The position numbers and the translations under genes were made by a program. The notes under the pieces were generated by a model. The model was not told where the DNA came from and made no database searches. It saw only the letters and a list, made by a program, of their open reading frames with translations. A stretch of DNA of 30,050 nt from JAJOKK01 sp965370555 (GTDB taxonomy: Bacteria; Bipolaricaulota; Bipolaricaulia; UBA7950; UBA9294). This document shows positions 1 through 7,622 of the stretch, piece by piece (the first letter of the stretch is position 1; the number at the start of each line of letters is the position of its first letter). The stretch lies in assembly GCA_965370555.1 (NCBI GenBank), contig CBDUVB010000019.1:1-30050 (forward strand). Reading direction: 5' to 3'.

Positions 1-1
1 G

Positions 2-1090
2 GATGAGTACTACCGCCAGACCGAACGGACAGCCGCACATCAAAAAGCGGCTCAGGATCTGATGGACCATGATCTCGTCTACGAACACGAGGGGGCGTGG
101 TGGTTCCGTGTTCCCGTGGATGGGGAGATGGTCGTGCACGACGGTCTTCTCGGGGATGTGACATTCAAGTATGAGGAGATGAAGGACTTCGTCATCCGCC
201 GCTCCGATGGAAGCTTCGTCTATAACTTCGTCGTGGTGGTCGACGACGCAGACATGGGAATTACGCACGTCATCCGCGGGGACGATCATCTGATGAACAC
301 CCCCAAGCAGATCCTCCTCTACGAGGCGATGGGACACCCATTGCCGCATTTCGCCCACCTTCCAATGATCCTCGGCCCGGACCGCACCCGCCTCTCCAAG
401 CGGCATGGGGTCACGTCTGTACTGGAGTACCAACGCCGCGGGTTCCTTCCCGAGACGATGGTCAATTTCTTCGCCCGGCTCGGTTGGTCGCACGGTGATC
501 GGGAGATCTTCTCCCGCCAGGAGCTGATCGATCTCTTTGGCCTGGATAGTGTGGGGAGCTCCGCCGCGATCTTCGACGATGAGAAGCTCCGTTGGCTGAA
601 CCAGCAGCACCTCAAGGCGGTCGATCCTCACAGGCTTTCCGATCTCGTTCGTCCGTTCGTCCTCGATCAAGGGATGGTGACGGAGGAGATGTGGAAGGGT
701 GCAGGAGAGGAACGCCTCGCGCGTGCGGCATCGCTCCTTAGGCATCGCGCTCACACCCTCGTCGACCTGGCGAAGATGATGCTACTCCTCTTTCCCGTGG
801 CGATAGAAGTCGAGGAGGAAGTGACGGTCGATGAACGCCAGAAGGAACTGATCACGGCAATCTGCGACGCGTTCGAAGCGTGCAGATCGTTCTCTCATGA
901 TGCGGTGGAGGCGGCGTTGCGTGAGGCTCTCACCGCACAGGGAGCGAAACTGAAGGATGTAGCTAAGGCGATTCGGATGTCGACGACCGGTCGCCCCGTC
1001 GGCCCTGGCCTCTTCGATCTCCTCTCCGTAATCGGTAGCGATCTCGTCGTCTCGCGGTTGCGCGCCCTCGTGAAAAGAGGAGGCACATGA
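2..1090 (+). CDS. gltX: Glutamyl-tRNA synthetase, 3' part (5' end outside window)
   Basis: Cytoplasmic class I synthetase that charges tRNA-Glu with glutamate. The reading frame is open from base 2, so 362 residues of the C-terminal part are visible and roughly 110-120 N-terminal residues, including the HIGH motif, lie upstream of the window. The first visible residues (DEYYRQTERTAAHQKA) match the Rossmann-fold region of the family. IRGDDHLMNTPKQILLYEAM and the KMSKS-loop equivalent RLSKRHG (about 388-408) are diagnostic. The alpha-helical anticodon-binding domain follows and appears complete. A nondiscriminating (Glu/Gln) enzyme cannot be excluded from this part. The TGA stop overlaps the next ATG in an ATGA, so the gene heads or joins a translationally coupled operon. 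No frameshift is seen. Confidence 0.96.
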   Translation, partial: DEYYRQTERTAAHQKAAQDLMDHDLVYEHEGAWWFRVPVDGEMVVHDGLLGDVTFKYEEMKDFVIRRSDGSFVYNFVVVVDDADMGITHVIRGDDHLMNTPKQILLYEAMGHPLPHFAHLPMILGPDRTRLSKRHGVTSVLEYQRRGFLPETMVNFFARLGWSHGDREIFSRQELIDLFGLDSVGSSAAIFDDEKLRWLNQQHLKAVDPHRLSDLVRPFVLDQGMVTEEMWKGAGEERLARAASLLRHRAHTLVDLAKMMLLLFPVAIEVEEEVTVDERQKELITAICDAFEACRSFSHDAVEAALREALTAQGAKLKDVAKAIRMSTTGRPVGPGLFDLLSVIGSDLVVSRLRALVKRGGT

Positions 1091-2241
1091 GCCGGAAGCT
1101 ATTCGCGATCGCTTTCAGCGTTCTTTGTTTCTCGGTCGGCACGTTCGCGTATGAGGCGGACCTTCACTACGTCGATTCTATCCTCGATCTTACTGGAGCC
1201 TGCCGCCCGCAGGGGGTAAAGCTCTCGGCGCCCTCCATACCTAACCTCTCCGAGCCTGACTATCAGGGGACCCCCTCTTATGGAGCGATCCCGCTGAATG
1301 GGGATGCATTCCATCTAGTTCTCGACCGAGGGGCAGAGGGATCTGTCCTCTACGTCGACACCGACCGAAGCGGCGTGCTACGAAAGGTCGATTGGGAACG
1401 ACAGTTATGGGATGGAAGCTTGCTTGCGAGTGTCCCCTTCTCGATTTCTTACGGCGGTTTACAGACTCCCTCAATCTATAGGGTATTTCTCATCTGGAGT
1501 CCGCTAACCCCAACGGTCCTCACCTACTGCCACGCTTCCTACCGTAGTGGGGAGATTCAGCTAGGCGACGTCACCTATCTGATCGCCCTGATCGACGATA
1601 ACACGGACGGGCGTTACGACGATCTCGATCGTGATATTATGTTCATCGACACCGACAAGGATGGGGAGCTTTTCACGACGGCAGATTCGCATGAATGGTA
1701 TTGGCTCGACGAGCCGTTCAATATCGACGGGACGGTCTACCAGGCCTCATCGGTCAACCCGGACGGATCGAGAATCGCCATCGAGGAGACAGACGATTGG
1801 GTGGCTGAGAAGCCGCCACTCGAGGTGGGTTTTCCCGCTCCGGGATTCACCGGTCTCGATATCAGCGGGAAGGAAATCTCGCTCACCTCACTCAAAGGGC
1901 AAATCGTGCTCCTCGATTTCTGGGCGAGTTGGTGTGCACCCTGCCTTGAGGAACTTCCGACGCTGAAAGGGATCGCGGATGAGTACGCCAAGGACGGGGT
2001 AGTAGTTATCGGTATCGACCTGGATCGGAGCGAGGAATCCTTCACCCAAGCGGTTGCGGACTACGATCTTTCGTACCGACAGATCTACGACGGACCGGAC
2101 GGTCCGATCGCTGATCTCTACCGCATCTCGGGGATTCCTATGCTCTACCTGATCGATCAAGAGAGTATCATCCGCGAAAAGGATCTACGAGGGGAGGAGC
2201 TGCGCCAGGCGGTGCAGGCACTCCTCAGGAGGGAGAACTGA
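1087..2241 (+). CDS. Exported TlpA/AhpC-TSA-like thioredoxin-fold protein
   Basis: 384-residue protein with an N-terminal signal peptide (MSRKLFAIAFSVLCFSVGTFA). Residues about 25-240 form a family-unassigned domain with two acidic Asp-rich stretches, DDNTDGRYDDLD (about 169-180) and DTDKDGEL (about 187), which resemble calcium-binding EF-hand-like or dockerin-like loops. The C-terminal 140 residues are a TlpA/ResA-type thioredoxin domain: the WCAPC redox centre has its cysteines at 283 and 286, and a cis-proline motif GIPML follows. Family knowledge suggests periplasmic thiol-disulfide reductase activity. The start overlaps the gltX stop (ATGA), and the stop shares one base with the next ATG. 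The next genes, a membrane thioredoxin and a polyferredoxin, suggest a shared redox relay; that link is inference. Confidence 0.85.
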   Translation: MSRKLFAIAFSVLCFSVGTFAYEADLHYVDSILDLTGACRPQGVKLSAPSIPNLSEPDYQGTPSYGAIPLNGDAFHLVLDRGAEGSVLYVDTDRSGVLRKVDWERQLWDGSLLASVPFSISYGGLQTPSIYRVFLIWSPLTPTVLTYCHASYRSGEIQLGDVTYLIALIDDNTDGRYDDLDRDIMFIDTDKDGELFTTADSHEWYWLDEPFNIDGTVYQASSVNPDGSRIAIEETDDWVAEKPPLEVGFPAPGFTGLDISGKEISLTSLKGQIVLLDFWASWCAPCLEELPTLKGIADEYAKDGVVVIGIDLDRSEESFTQAVADYDLSYRQIYDGPDGPIADLYRISGIPMLYLIDQESIIREKDLRGEELRQAVQALLRREN

Positions 2242-3365
2242 TGGGATGGGGTCAGACCTTTGTTTTTGGTGTTTACATACTTCGCCTTATCTCCTCCGCA
2301 GTTTGTACGCAAGTTGGGCGGGTAGGCGCATGGTATTCCTTCCACAAACACCAAAAACAAAGGTCTGACCCCAGTTTGAGTATCGTCTTGTCTTTCCTCC
2401 TTCTGCTGGTCCTGGTCGGCCCGGGGACTTGGGCGCAGGAACCGATCCTCACCTTCTCCATCGAACCAACTGCGGTGACTCTCTCCCCGGGCGGTGAGGC
2501 TGGGATGCGGGTCGAGGTCGATAACACCTCCATCCATGAGGCGGACGACGTCACTGTCACTCTGGTGGAGGAGGGAAGATTGTCGATCCGCTCCGAGACA
2601 GGGGTTCTCAAACTGATCCCCCCGTTCACGCAGGAGTGGATGGATCTCACTCTCGTCTCCGACTCCGATCTTCCCCCTGGTCGGTACACCCTTTCGCTTC
2701 AGGTGATCTACACCTACTGCATCGATGTGAGTTGCTTTCAGATCGTCGACGAGATCCCCTTGACCGTAGCTGTCGAGGAAGGAGCGGTCTCTCCTCCTCC
2801 GCCACCGCCATCAAAGAGATCCTTACCTGGGTGGATTCTCCCCCTGATCGCCGGAGGGCTTCTGGTCGGCGCTCTCCTCCTGCGGCGAACGCGCCGGGTG
2901 ACCTTTCCCCTATACTTTGTACTCTTTGTCATAGTCGCCGGCGCTCTCGCCTACGGGGTGCGTTTGAACCAGCACGAGCAAGCGCAGGGGATCGCCGCGG
3001 TACTGTGTACCTCCTGCGTGGGGATCGAGGAGACGCATCACGAGGAGCCCTCCCTCTCATCCAGCGCGATCGATGCCCTTGCCAAGCTCGATCGCGATAT
3101 CGAGTTAATCGTCTTCTACGCTCCGTGGTGCCACTCCTGCCCTTATGCCGAGGCGATGGTCGAGAAGATGGCCGCGCTGACTCCGTATCTCAGTTATCAG
3201 TTCATCGATGTCGATGCCGAACGCGACCTCGCCGCCACCTACGGGGTGATCCGTTCGAGTCGCACGATCGTCCCGGCGGTCCTGCGGGTCGACACCGATG
3301 AGATCATATTCGGGGTGGAGGATCTGGAGGAGCGGTTGCTCAACCTATTGGAGGTCGGATCATGA
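2241..3365 (+). CDS. Membrane-anchored beta-sandwich/thioredoxin fusion with a mobile palindrome translated at its N terminus
   Basis: 374 residues. Residues 3-44 are encoded by a palindromic element inserted in frame. The likely native signal peptide starts at about residue 46 (SLSIVLSFLLLLVLVG). An NEW3/CARDB-like beta-sandwich domain (about 68-177) follows, then a Pro-rich hinge (SPPPPPPSKR), two TM helices (about 197-214 and 222-240), a CTSC motif (256-259) and a C-terminal thioredoxin-like domain with active-site CHSC (297-300) and an IVPAVL cis-Pro-like segment. The ATG at 2241 has an AGGAGG 7-8 bases upstream, and no SD precedes the in-frame TTG at 2376, so translation probably starts in front of the insertion. 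Excising 126 bp would restore a start of MGSLSIVLSF. The stop overlaps the next gene (ATGA). Likely role: envelope thiol-disulfide exchange or electron delivery; substrate unknown. Confidence 0.82.
   Translation: MGWGQTFVFGVYILRLISSAVCTQVGRVGAWYSFHKHQKQRSDPSLSIVLSFLLLLVLVGPGTWAQEPILTFSIEPTAVTLSPGGEAGMRVEVDNTSIHEADDVTVTLVEEGRLSIRSETGVLKLIPPFTQEWMDLTLVSDSDLPPGRYTLSLQVIYTYCIDVSCFQIVDEIPLTVAVEEGAVSPPPPPPSKRSLPGWILPLIAGGLLVGALLLRRTRRVTFPLYFVLFVIVAGALAYGVRLNQHEQAQGIAAVLCTSCVGIEETHHEEPSLSSSAIDALAKLDRDIELIVFYAPWCHSCPYAEAMVEKMAALTPYLSYQFIDVDAERDLAATYGVIRSSRTIVPAVLRVDTDEIIFGVEDLEERLLNLLEVGS
2247..2373. mobile_element. REP/MITE-like palindromic element with 28-bp perfect inverted arms
   Basis: The left arm (2247-2274) begins TGGGGTCAGACCTTTG. 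The right arm (2346-2373) is its exact reverse complement, ending in CTGACCCCA. The arms enclose a 71-base centre (2275-2345). GGGGTCAGACC-type ends are common in palindromes mobilised in trans by REP-associated Y1 (HUH) transposases, and a truncated gene for one lies at 11098-11355. The element sits six bases after the ATG of the host gene, has no stop codon in that frame and adds 42 codons if the 126-bp limits are correct. It has no ORF of its own. The non-autonomous-element assignment is inference from structure; the inverted repeat itself is seen directly. Confidence 0.85.
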
Positions 3366-4129
3366 AGCTCTCCTTTGCGCGGCGGATCAGCCAGTCGTTC
3401 GGACTTCTGTTAGGCCTGTTCGGGTTCACCGGGATCGGAATGACGCACATCATCTTCCCTGGGCTCCACTGCTACGCCTGCCCACTCGCGGTGACGATCT
3501 GCCCGATCGGCCTCATGCAAAACCTCGTCATCTACGGAACCGTCCCCTACTTCTGGATCGGGGCGATCGTCGCCTACGGCCTGATTGCCGGGCGCGGGTT
3601 CTGCGGGTGGTTCTGCCCGTTCGGGACCCTCAACGACCTCCTTGCCTTCCGCAAGGTGCGGATCAACAGGGTCGCATCCTACTCCAAGTACGTCGTCCTT
3701 CTCGGGACGATCATCGCGGCGTGGGCGCTCGCCGATACGATCTTCTGCAAACTCTGTCCGGCCGCCTCGATCACCGCCTCCATTCCCTACCTTTTCATGG
3801 GAGTGGCAAAGGTGAACCGGCCGTTCATCGTGCACATGATCTCCCTGGGAACGGTCCTCCTGGGGATGGTGATCATCGCGCGCTTCTGGTGCCGCTACCT
3901 CTGCCCGATGGGGGCAATCCTGTCGCTCTTCAACAAGGTGAGCTTCCTTCACCTGAAGCTCGACACGAATCGCTGTTCGCGCTGCGGGGACTGCGCGGTC
4001 GCCTGTCCGATGGGGCTCCAACCCCACGAGGAGTACGACGACCATAACTGCATCAAGTGCGGGGAGTGCACCGAGGCTTGCTCTCTCGACGCCCTGACGC
4101 TCACCTTCTCCCCGCAACGGAAGAAATGA
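3362..4129 (+). CDS. NapH/MauN-like membrane-bound 4Fe-4S polyferredoxin
   Basis: 255-residue inner-membrane iron-sulfur protein expected to pass electrons between the quinone pool or cytoplasmic donors and a periplasmic acceptor. Several hydrophobic helices carry Cys pairs on membrane faces: CYACPLAVTICPIG (37-50), CGWFCPFG (81-88), FCKLCP (128-133) and CRYLCPMG (177-184). Two classical 4Fe-4S clusters close the C terminus, with Cys at 205/208/211/215 and at 230/233/236/240. Family members include NapH, CcoG/RdxA and YccM-type proteins; no NapA, NapG or cytochrome oxidase gene is present here. The start overlaps the previous stop (ATGA), and the stop overlaps the uppP start. The two neighbouring thioredoxin-fold proteins suggest a redox role in the envelope, but the partner is unknown. 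Confidence 0.9.
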   Translation: MKLSFARRISQSFGLLLGLFGFTGIGMTHIIFPGLHCYACPLAVTICPIGLMQNLVIYGTVPYFWIGAIVAYGLIAGRGFCGWFCPFGTLNDLLAFRKVRINRVASYSKYVVLLGTIIAAWALADTIFCKLCPAASITASIPYLFMGVAKVNRPFIVHMISLGTVLLGMVIIARFWCRYLCPMGAILSLFNKVSFLHLKLDTNRCSRCGDCAVACPMGLQPHEEYDDHNCIKCGECTEACSLDALTLTFSPQRKK

Positions 4130-4905
4130 TCCACTATATCGTGCTGGGAATCGTGCAGGGACTGACCGAGTTCTTACCGGTATCGAGCTCGGCACACCTA
4201 GTCCTTGCCGAGCGCTTCCTCGGGTTCGACCCACCGGGCGTCCTCCTGGAGGCGGCGCTTCACCTGGGAACGCTGGGGGCTGTCCTCCTCCTCTTCCGTC
4301 GCGACCTGATTCGACTTGTACGTGGAATCTTCCATCGGGGAAGCGAACGCAGCGAGGTGGGGCGGCTCATCGTAGGAACGATTCCGATCGTCTTCTTCGG
4401 CCTTCTCTTTCAGAGTAGGATCGAGGCAGCGTTCACCTCCCTTAGTATTATCGGGCTCTGCCTCCTCGTAACCGGGGCAATCCTCTTCCTCGCCGACTGG
4501 GCAGGAAGGAAGGCGAAGCGTCACGAGGTCCGACTCTTTGATTCGATCTTCATCGGCCTATCCCAGGCGGCGGCTCTCCTCCCTGGGATCTCCCGCAGTG
4601 GATCGACGATCGCGACCGGGATGGCGCTTGGGATTCGCGGTACAGAGGCGGCCCGGTTCTCGTTCCTCCTCTCGATCCCCGCGATCCTCGGGGCGGGCGT
4701 ACTCAAGGTCATCCAGGCGTTCTCGACGGGAAGTATCCCAGCTGGGGAGTGGGCGGGACTCCTCCTCGGAGCGCTCACCGCAGCAGCCGTCGGCGCTCTC
4801 GCGATCAAGGGACTGTTGGCAATCATCGCGCGCGGCCGGTTGAAGGTCTTCGGGATCTACTGCCTCGCCGTGGGCGCAAGCGCCCTCATCTACTCTGTCT
4901 GTTGA
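4126..4905 (+). CDS. uppP: Undecaprenyl-diphosphatase (BacA family)
   Basis: 259-residue polytopic membrane enzyme that dephosphorylates undecaprenyl diphosphate, recycling the lipid carrier used for peptidoglycan and other envelope polymers. The first signature motif is TEFLPVSSSAH (about 14-24), including the Glu-rich catalytic segment. The second is PGISRSGSTIATG (about 153-165) with its conserved Arg and Ser. The length matches the family (about 260-280). An open frame extends upstream to 4057, but ATG 4126 is preferred because it overlaps the previous stop as ATGA, gives the canonical N terminus MIHYIVLGIVQGLTEFLPVS and is the family's usual start. It is the last gene of the gltX operon; a terminator-like hairpin follows 60 bases downstream. 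Confidence 0.96.
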   Translation: MIHYIVLGIVQGLTEFLPVSSSAHLVLAERFLGFDPPGVLLEAALHLGTLGAVLLLFRRDLIRLVRGIFHRGSERSEVGRLIVGTIPIVFFGLLFQSRIEAAFTSLSIIGLCLLVTGAILFLADWAGRKAKRHEVRLFDSIFIGLSQAAALLPGISRSGSTIATGMALGIRGTEAARFSFLLSIPAILGAGVLKVIQAFSTGSIPAGEWAGLLLGALTAAAVGALAIKGLLAIIARGRLKVFGIYCLAVGASALIYSVC

Positions 4906-4963
4906 TCTAGCTGAGGGAATTCGTTACGGGCCCTCCTGAATCCTGTGGGGGGTTCTTTACTCC

Positions 4964-4985
4964 AAGGCAGGTGTTTCCTGCTTTT
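4964..4985 (+). terminator. Possible Rho-independent terminator after uppP
   Basis: GCAGG (4967-4971), loop TGTTT, CCTGC (4977-4981), followed by TTTT (4982-4985). The stem may extend through A-T and G-T pairs at its base. It is short, so termination is plausible rather than certain. It is positioned to end the gltX-uppP transcript. Confidence 0.5.
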
Positions 4986-5072
4986 CCCATCGATACTCTG
5001 AAACGAACCGTGAACCCCCTGGGTAGATTAGGATGAATCCTTCATGGAAGGAATCTAGGGAGGTGGGAAAAG

Positions 5073-6278
5073 ATGAAGATAATATGCTCATGCAAAACGG
5101 CAAAGGTACTCATGTGGACTGTTATTCTGGTCGGGTTGATCCTCTCTTGGTCTTACACGGCTCTCGCCAATCCTGGATTGACCCTGTCTGGGAGCGGCAA
5201 GACGTGCTACGTTGACTTCTCCAACTTCCCAAGCGGAAGCGCGATCAGACAGGGTCTCGTTGCATGGCAGGCGCAGGGCTGGAGTGGCGGAGCACGGTGC
5301 CTGCAACTTGTTCGCACGAGCGGGTATCTGGAAGTCGTGGTCGATCTTCTGGAGAACGTCTCAAAAGCGCGCCTCGCGATCACGCACCGCTCGGCCTACG
5401 CGCCCGGCTGTGCGAACAGCGGATTTGCCCCGGTGAGCCTCACGATCAACGGATCAACCCTCACCCAGTACTACTCCCCGCCCGCGGGCGTTCCCGGGTC
5501 GGCCAGCTTTACAACAGACCATTGGGACGTAACCGGTTGGCTCGTTCCGGGGCGCAATCGAGTTCGCATCACAGCAGGAACCCTGTGCAGCGTGTACGAG
5601 GTGCAACGACTCGAAATCGCGATCACTGCCACTACAAGCCACTTGATCGAGAACTATCAGATGACCCATGGCATCACGAGCAATCGCCCGGTCGACAACG
5701 TGTCAGCTTTTTCTTCTGATGATTACCGGGCGATCTGCTGGACAAAGGTTGCTTCGGAAGCGATCGGCCAACAAATCGAGTGGCGATTCTACGACCCGAC
5801 AGGTGTCCTGTACTACCAAGGCCAACGGCGTGCCGACCGCTACAACTGGGGATACATTGGCGTTGCGAATCGGCGCCCTTCAAACTTACCTGGACAATGG
5901 CGGGTGGATATCTACATCGCAGGGAGGTTCCAGGTGAGCGTGCCGTTCACGATCGGGGCTATAGGGTGCTCGGTCAATGCGCCGCGCGTGACAGGGATCG
6001 AGTTTCCCAGTGCTATCCGTGCGGATGGAGAGAAGACCAAAGGGTACGTCTCGTTCTTCGATCCCCATGGCGACATCACCTCCGTGAGATTCGACGTGGT
6101 GAACGCGGTTCGCTTCACGCCGTTCAGCTTTGAACCGAACGTCAACGGTAAAACCAGCGGCTCCTTCAGCTTCCGGATCTGGGCAACCATGAAGCAGACC
6201 GTGACCCTGAAGGTCACGCTGATCGATCAGCAAGGGAACAAGAGCGAACCGTACTACTTCAGCTTCAGAACCACATAA
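5073..6278 (+). CDS. Secreted multi-domain beta-sandwich protein, function unknown
   Basis: 401 residues with a signal peptide ending near residue 32 (MWTVILVGLILSWSYTALA). The start is set by the SD AGGGAGGTGG ten bases or so upstream. Three parts can be seen: a Cys-containing, Gly/Ser/Thr-rich beta-strand region (about 33-185, possibly a jelly-roll); a middle domain (about 190-290) of the type WRFYDPTGVLYYQG...LPGQWRVDIYIAG, found in bacterial extracellular proteins; and a C-terminal module (about 303-401) starting VTGIEFPSAIRADG. The last module is clearly related to residues about 35-130 of the repeat protein at 9735-10751. No catalytic motif is recognised. Serpin genes follow at 13 and 75 bp, so the three are probably co-transcribed. 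A role at the cell surface is inferred only from export and domain type. Confidence 0.8.
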   Translation: MKIICSCKTAKVLMWTVILVGLILSWSYTALANPGLTLSGSGKTCYVDFSNFPSGSAIRQGLVAWQAQGWSGGARCLQLVRTSGYLEVVVDLLENVSKARLAITHRSAYAPGCANSGFAPVSLTINGSTLTQYYSPPAGVPGSASFTTDHWDVTGWLVPGRNRVRITAGTLCSVYEVQRLEIAITATTSHLIENYQMTHGITSNRPVDNVSAFSSDDYRAICWTKVASEAIGQQIEWRFYDPTGVLYYQGQRRADRYNWGYIGVANRRPSNLPGQWRVDIYIAGRFQVSVPFTIGAIGCSVNAPRVTGIEFPSAIRADGEKTKGYVSFFDPHGDITSVRFDVVNAVRFTPFSFEPNVNGKTSGSFSFRIWATMKQTVTLKVTLIDQQGNKSEPYYFSFRTT

Positions 6279-6290
6279 GGAGGTAGGCCC

Positions 6291-7547
6291 ATGAAGAAAA
6301 ACGTTTGTCGAACAATCCTATTGTACTCGTTGACGGCGCTTATGATCGTCAGTGCCGTCCTGTTCGGAAATACGGGTCAAGAGAAGGAAGAGCCGCAGGT
6401 TAACCCGGAAGTCGCAGCGGTCTACGCCGCTGTCCAGTCCGATCTGGTCAATAGCAACACGATGTTTGCCTTGGATCTCTATCGTGCCTTATCCCAGGAA
6501 GAGGGGAACCTCTTCTTCTCTCCCTACAGCATCTCCACAGCTCTCGCCATGACGTACGCCGGTGCGCGCGGGGAGACAGAGACCCAGATGAAAGGGACAC
6601 TCTGTTTCACGCTCCCTCAAAGCGTTCTCCATCCCGCGTTTCGCGCATTGGATACGGACCTCATGCGGCGCGCAAGCGATATCGAGGGCGTTCAGTTGAG
6701 CATCGCCAACGCGCTCTGGGGGCAGATCGGATACCCATTCCTATCGGGCTTCCGCGACACGCTCGCTGAATCCTACGATGCTCCGTTGAAGCTGACCGAT
6801 TTTGCTGGCACCACGGAGCAGGCTCGCATGGACATCAACGATTGGGTCCGCGCTGCAACCAATGGAAAGATCGAGGATCTGATGAAGCCGGGGACGATCA
6901 CCCCCCTCACGCGCCTTGTTCTCGCCAACGCGATCTACTTCAAGGGAACGTGGGAACTGCAGTTCGACGCGAAGAAAACGGAATTCGCTCCTTTCCACCG
7001 GCTCGATGAGAGCCAAGTTAAGGTTCCCATGATGAGGATGCAAGAATGTTTCCCCTACACAAATGGGACGGACTTCCAAGCGATTGAACTCCCCTACACA
7101 GGTGATACGCTTTCCATGGTCATTCTCCTTCCCAGAGCCGGCATGTTTGAGGACTTCGAAGCCGACCTCAGCATCGAGCGACTGGACACGATCCTGGCTC
7201 AGTTGTGTTCGGAAAAGGTCCAGTTGGCGATGCCGAAGTTTGAACTCACCTCGGAGTTCTCCCTTGCGGACACCCTTGCCGAGCTCGGAATGCCGGACGC
7301 GTTTCAGTCGGGAGCCGCCGACTTCTCAGGGATGGACGGCTCGCGTGATCTATTCATCGGCCACGTGGCACACAAGGCTTTCGTCTCGGTCAATGAAGAA
7401 GGGACCGAGGCCGCTGGTGCCACCGGAGTGTCGATGGTGCTTTCGATACCCGCAATGATGACGATCGACCACCCGTTCATCTTCCTCATCCGCGACATCA
7501 AGACAGGCACGATTCTGTTCATCGGACGGGTGATGGATCCGAGTTAA
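6291..7547 (+). CDS. Exported serpin (serine protease inhibitor family), copy 1
   Basis: 418 residues: signal peptide, short linker, then a complete serpin fold from about residue 48 (SNTMFALDLYRALSQEEGNLFFSPYSIS). The hinge of the reactive-centre loop is close to the inhibitory consensus: EEGTEAAGATG (about 369-379) has Glu-Gly-Thr-Glu followed by small residues, as required for loop insertion. The C terminus HPFIFLIRDIKTGTILFIGR is the serpin signature. The scissile P1 falls near VL-SIP; by alignment with antitrypsin SIP, P1 would be Leu, but a one-residue shift makes this uncertain. The start has a strong SD (AAGGAGG). Family knowledge: irreversible suicide inhibition of serine or cysteine proteases. 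The secreted location suggests protection against extracellular proteases of neighbours or itself. Confidence 0.95.
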   Translation: MKKNVCRTILLYSLTALMIVSAVLFGNTGQEKEEPQVNPEVAAVYAAVQSDLVNSNTMFALDLYRALSQEEGNLFFSPYSISTALAMTYAGARGETETQMKGTLCFTLPQSVLHPAFRALDTDLMRRASDIEGVQLSIANALWGQIGYPFLSGFRDTLAESYDAPLKLTDFAGTTEQARMDINDWVRAATNGKIEDLMKPGTITPLTRLVLANAIYFKGTWELQFDAKKTEFAPFHRLDESQVKVPMMRMQECFPYTNGTDFQAIELPYTGDTLSMVILLPRAGMFEDFEADLSIERLDTILAQLCSEKVQLAMPKFELTSEFSLADTLAELGMPDAFQSGAADFSGMDGSRDLFIGHVAHKAFVSVNEEGTEAAGATGVSMVLSIPAMMTIDHPFIFLIRDIKTGTILFIGRVMDPS

Positions 7548-7622
7548 GGAGCATCTTGAGGATAACGCAGTGGGGACGGAAGAGGTCTCCCAATGAGAAA
7601 TCAAACAAAGGAGGATGAGGAA

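Noticed and set aside
3410..4234. 274-codon - strand open frame opposite the polyferredoxin and uppP
   Set aside because: It crosses two well-supported genes and has low-complexity charged composition; no start signal.
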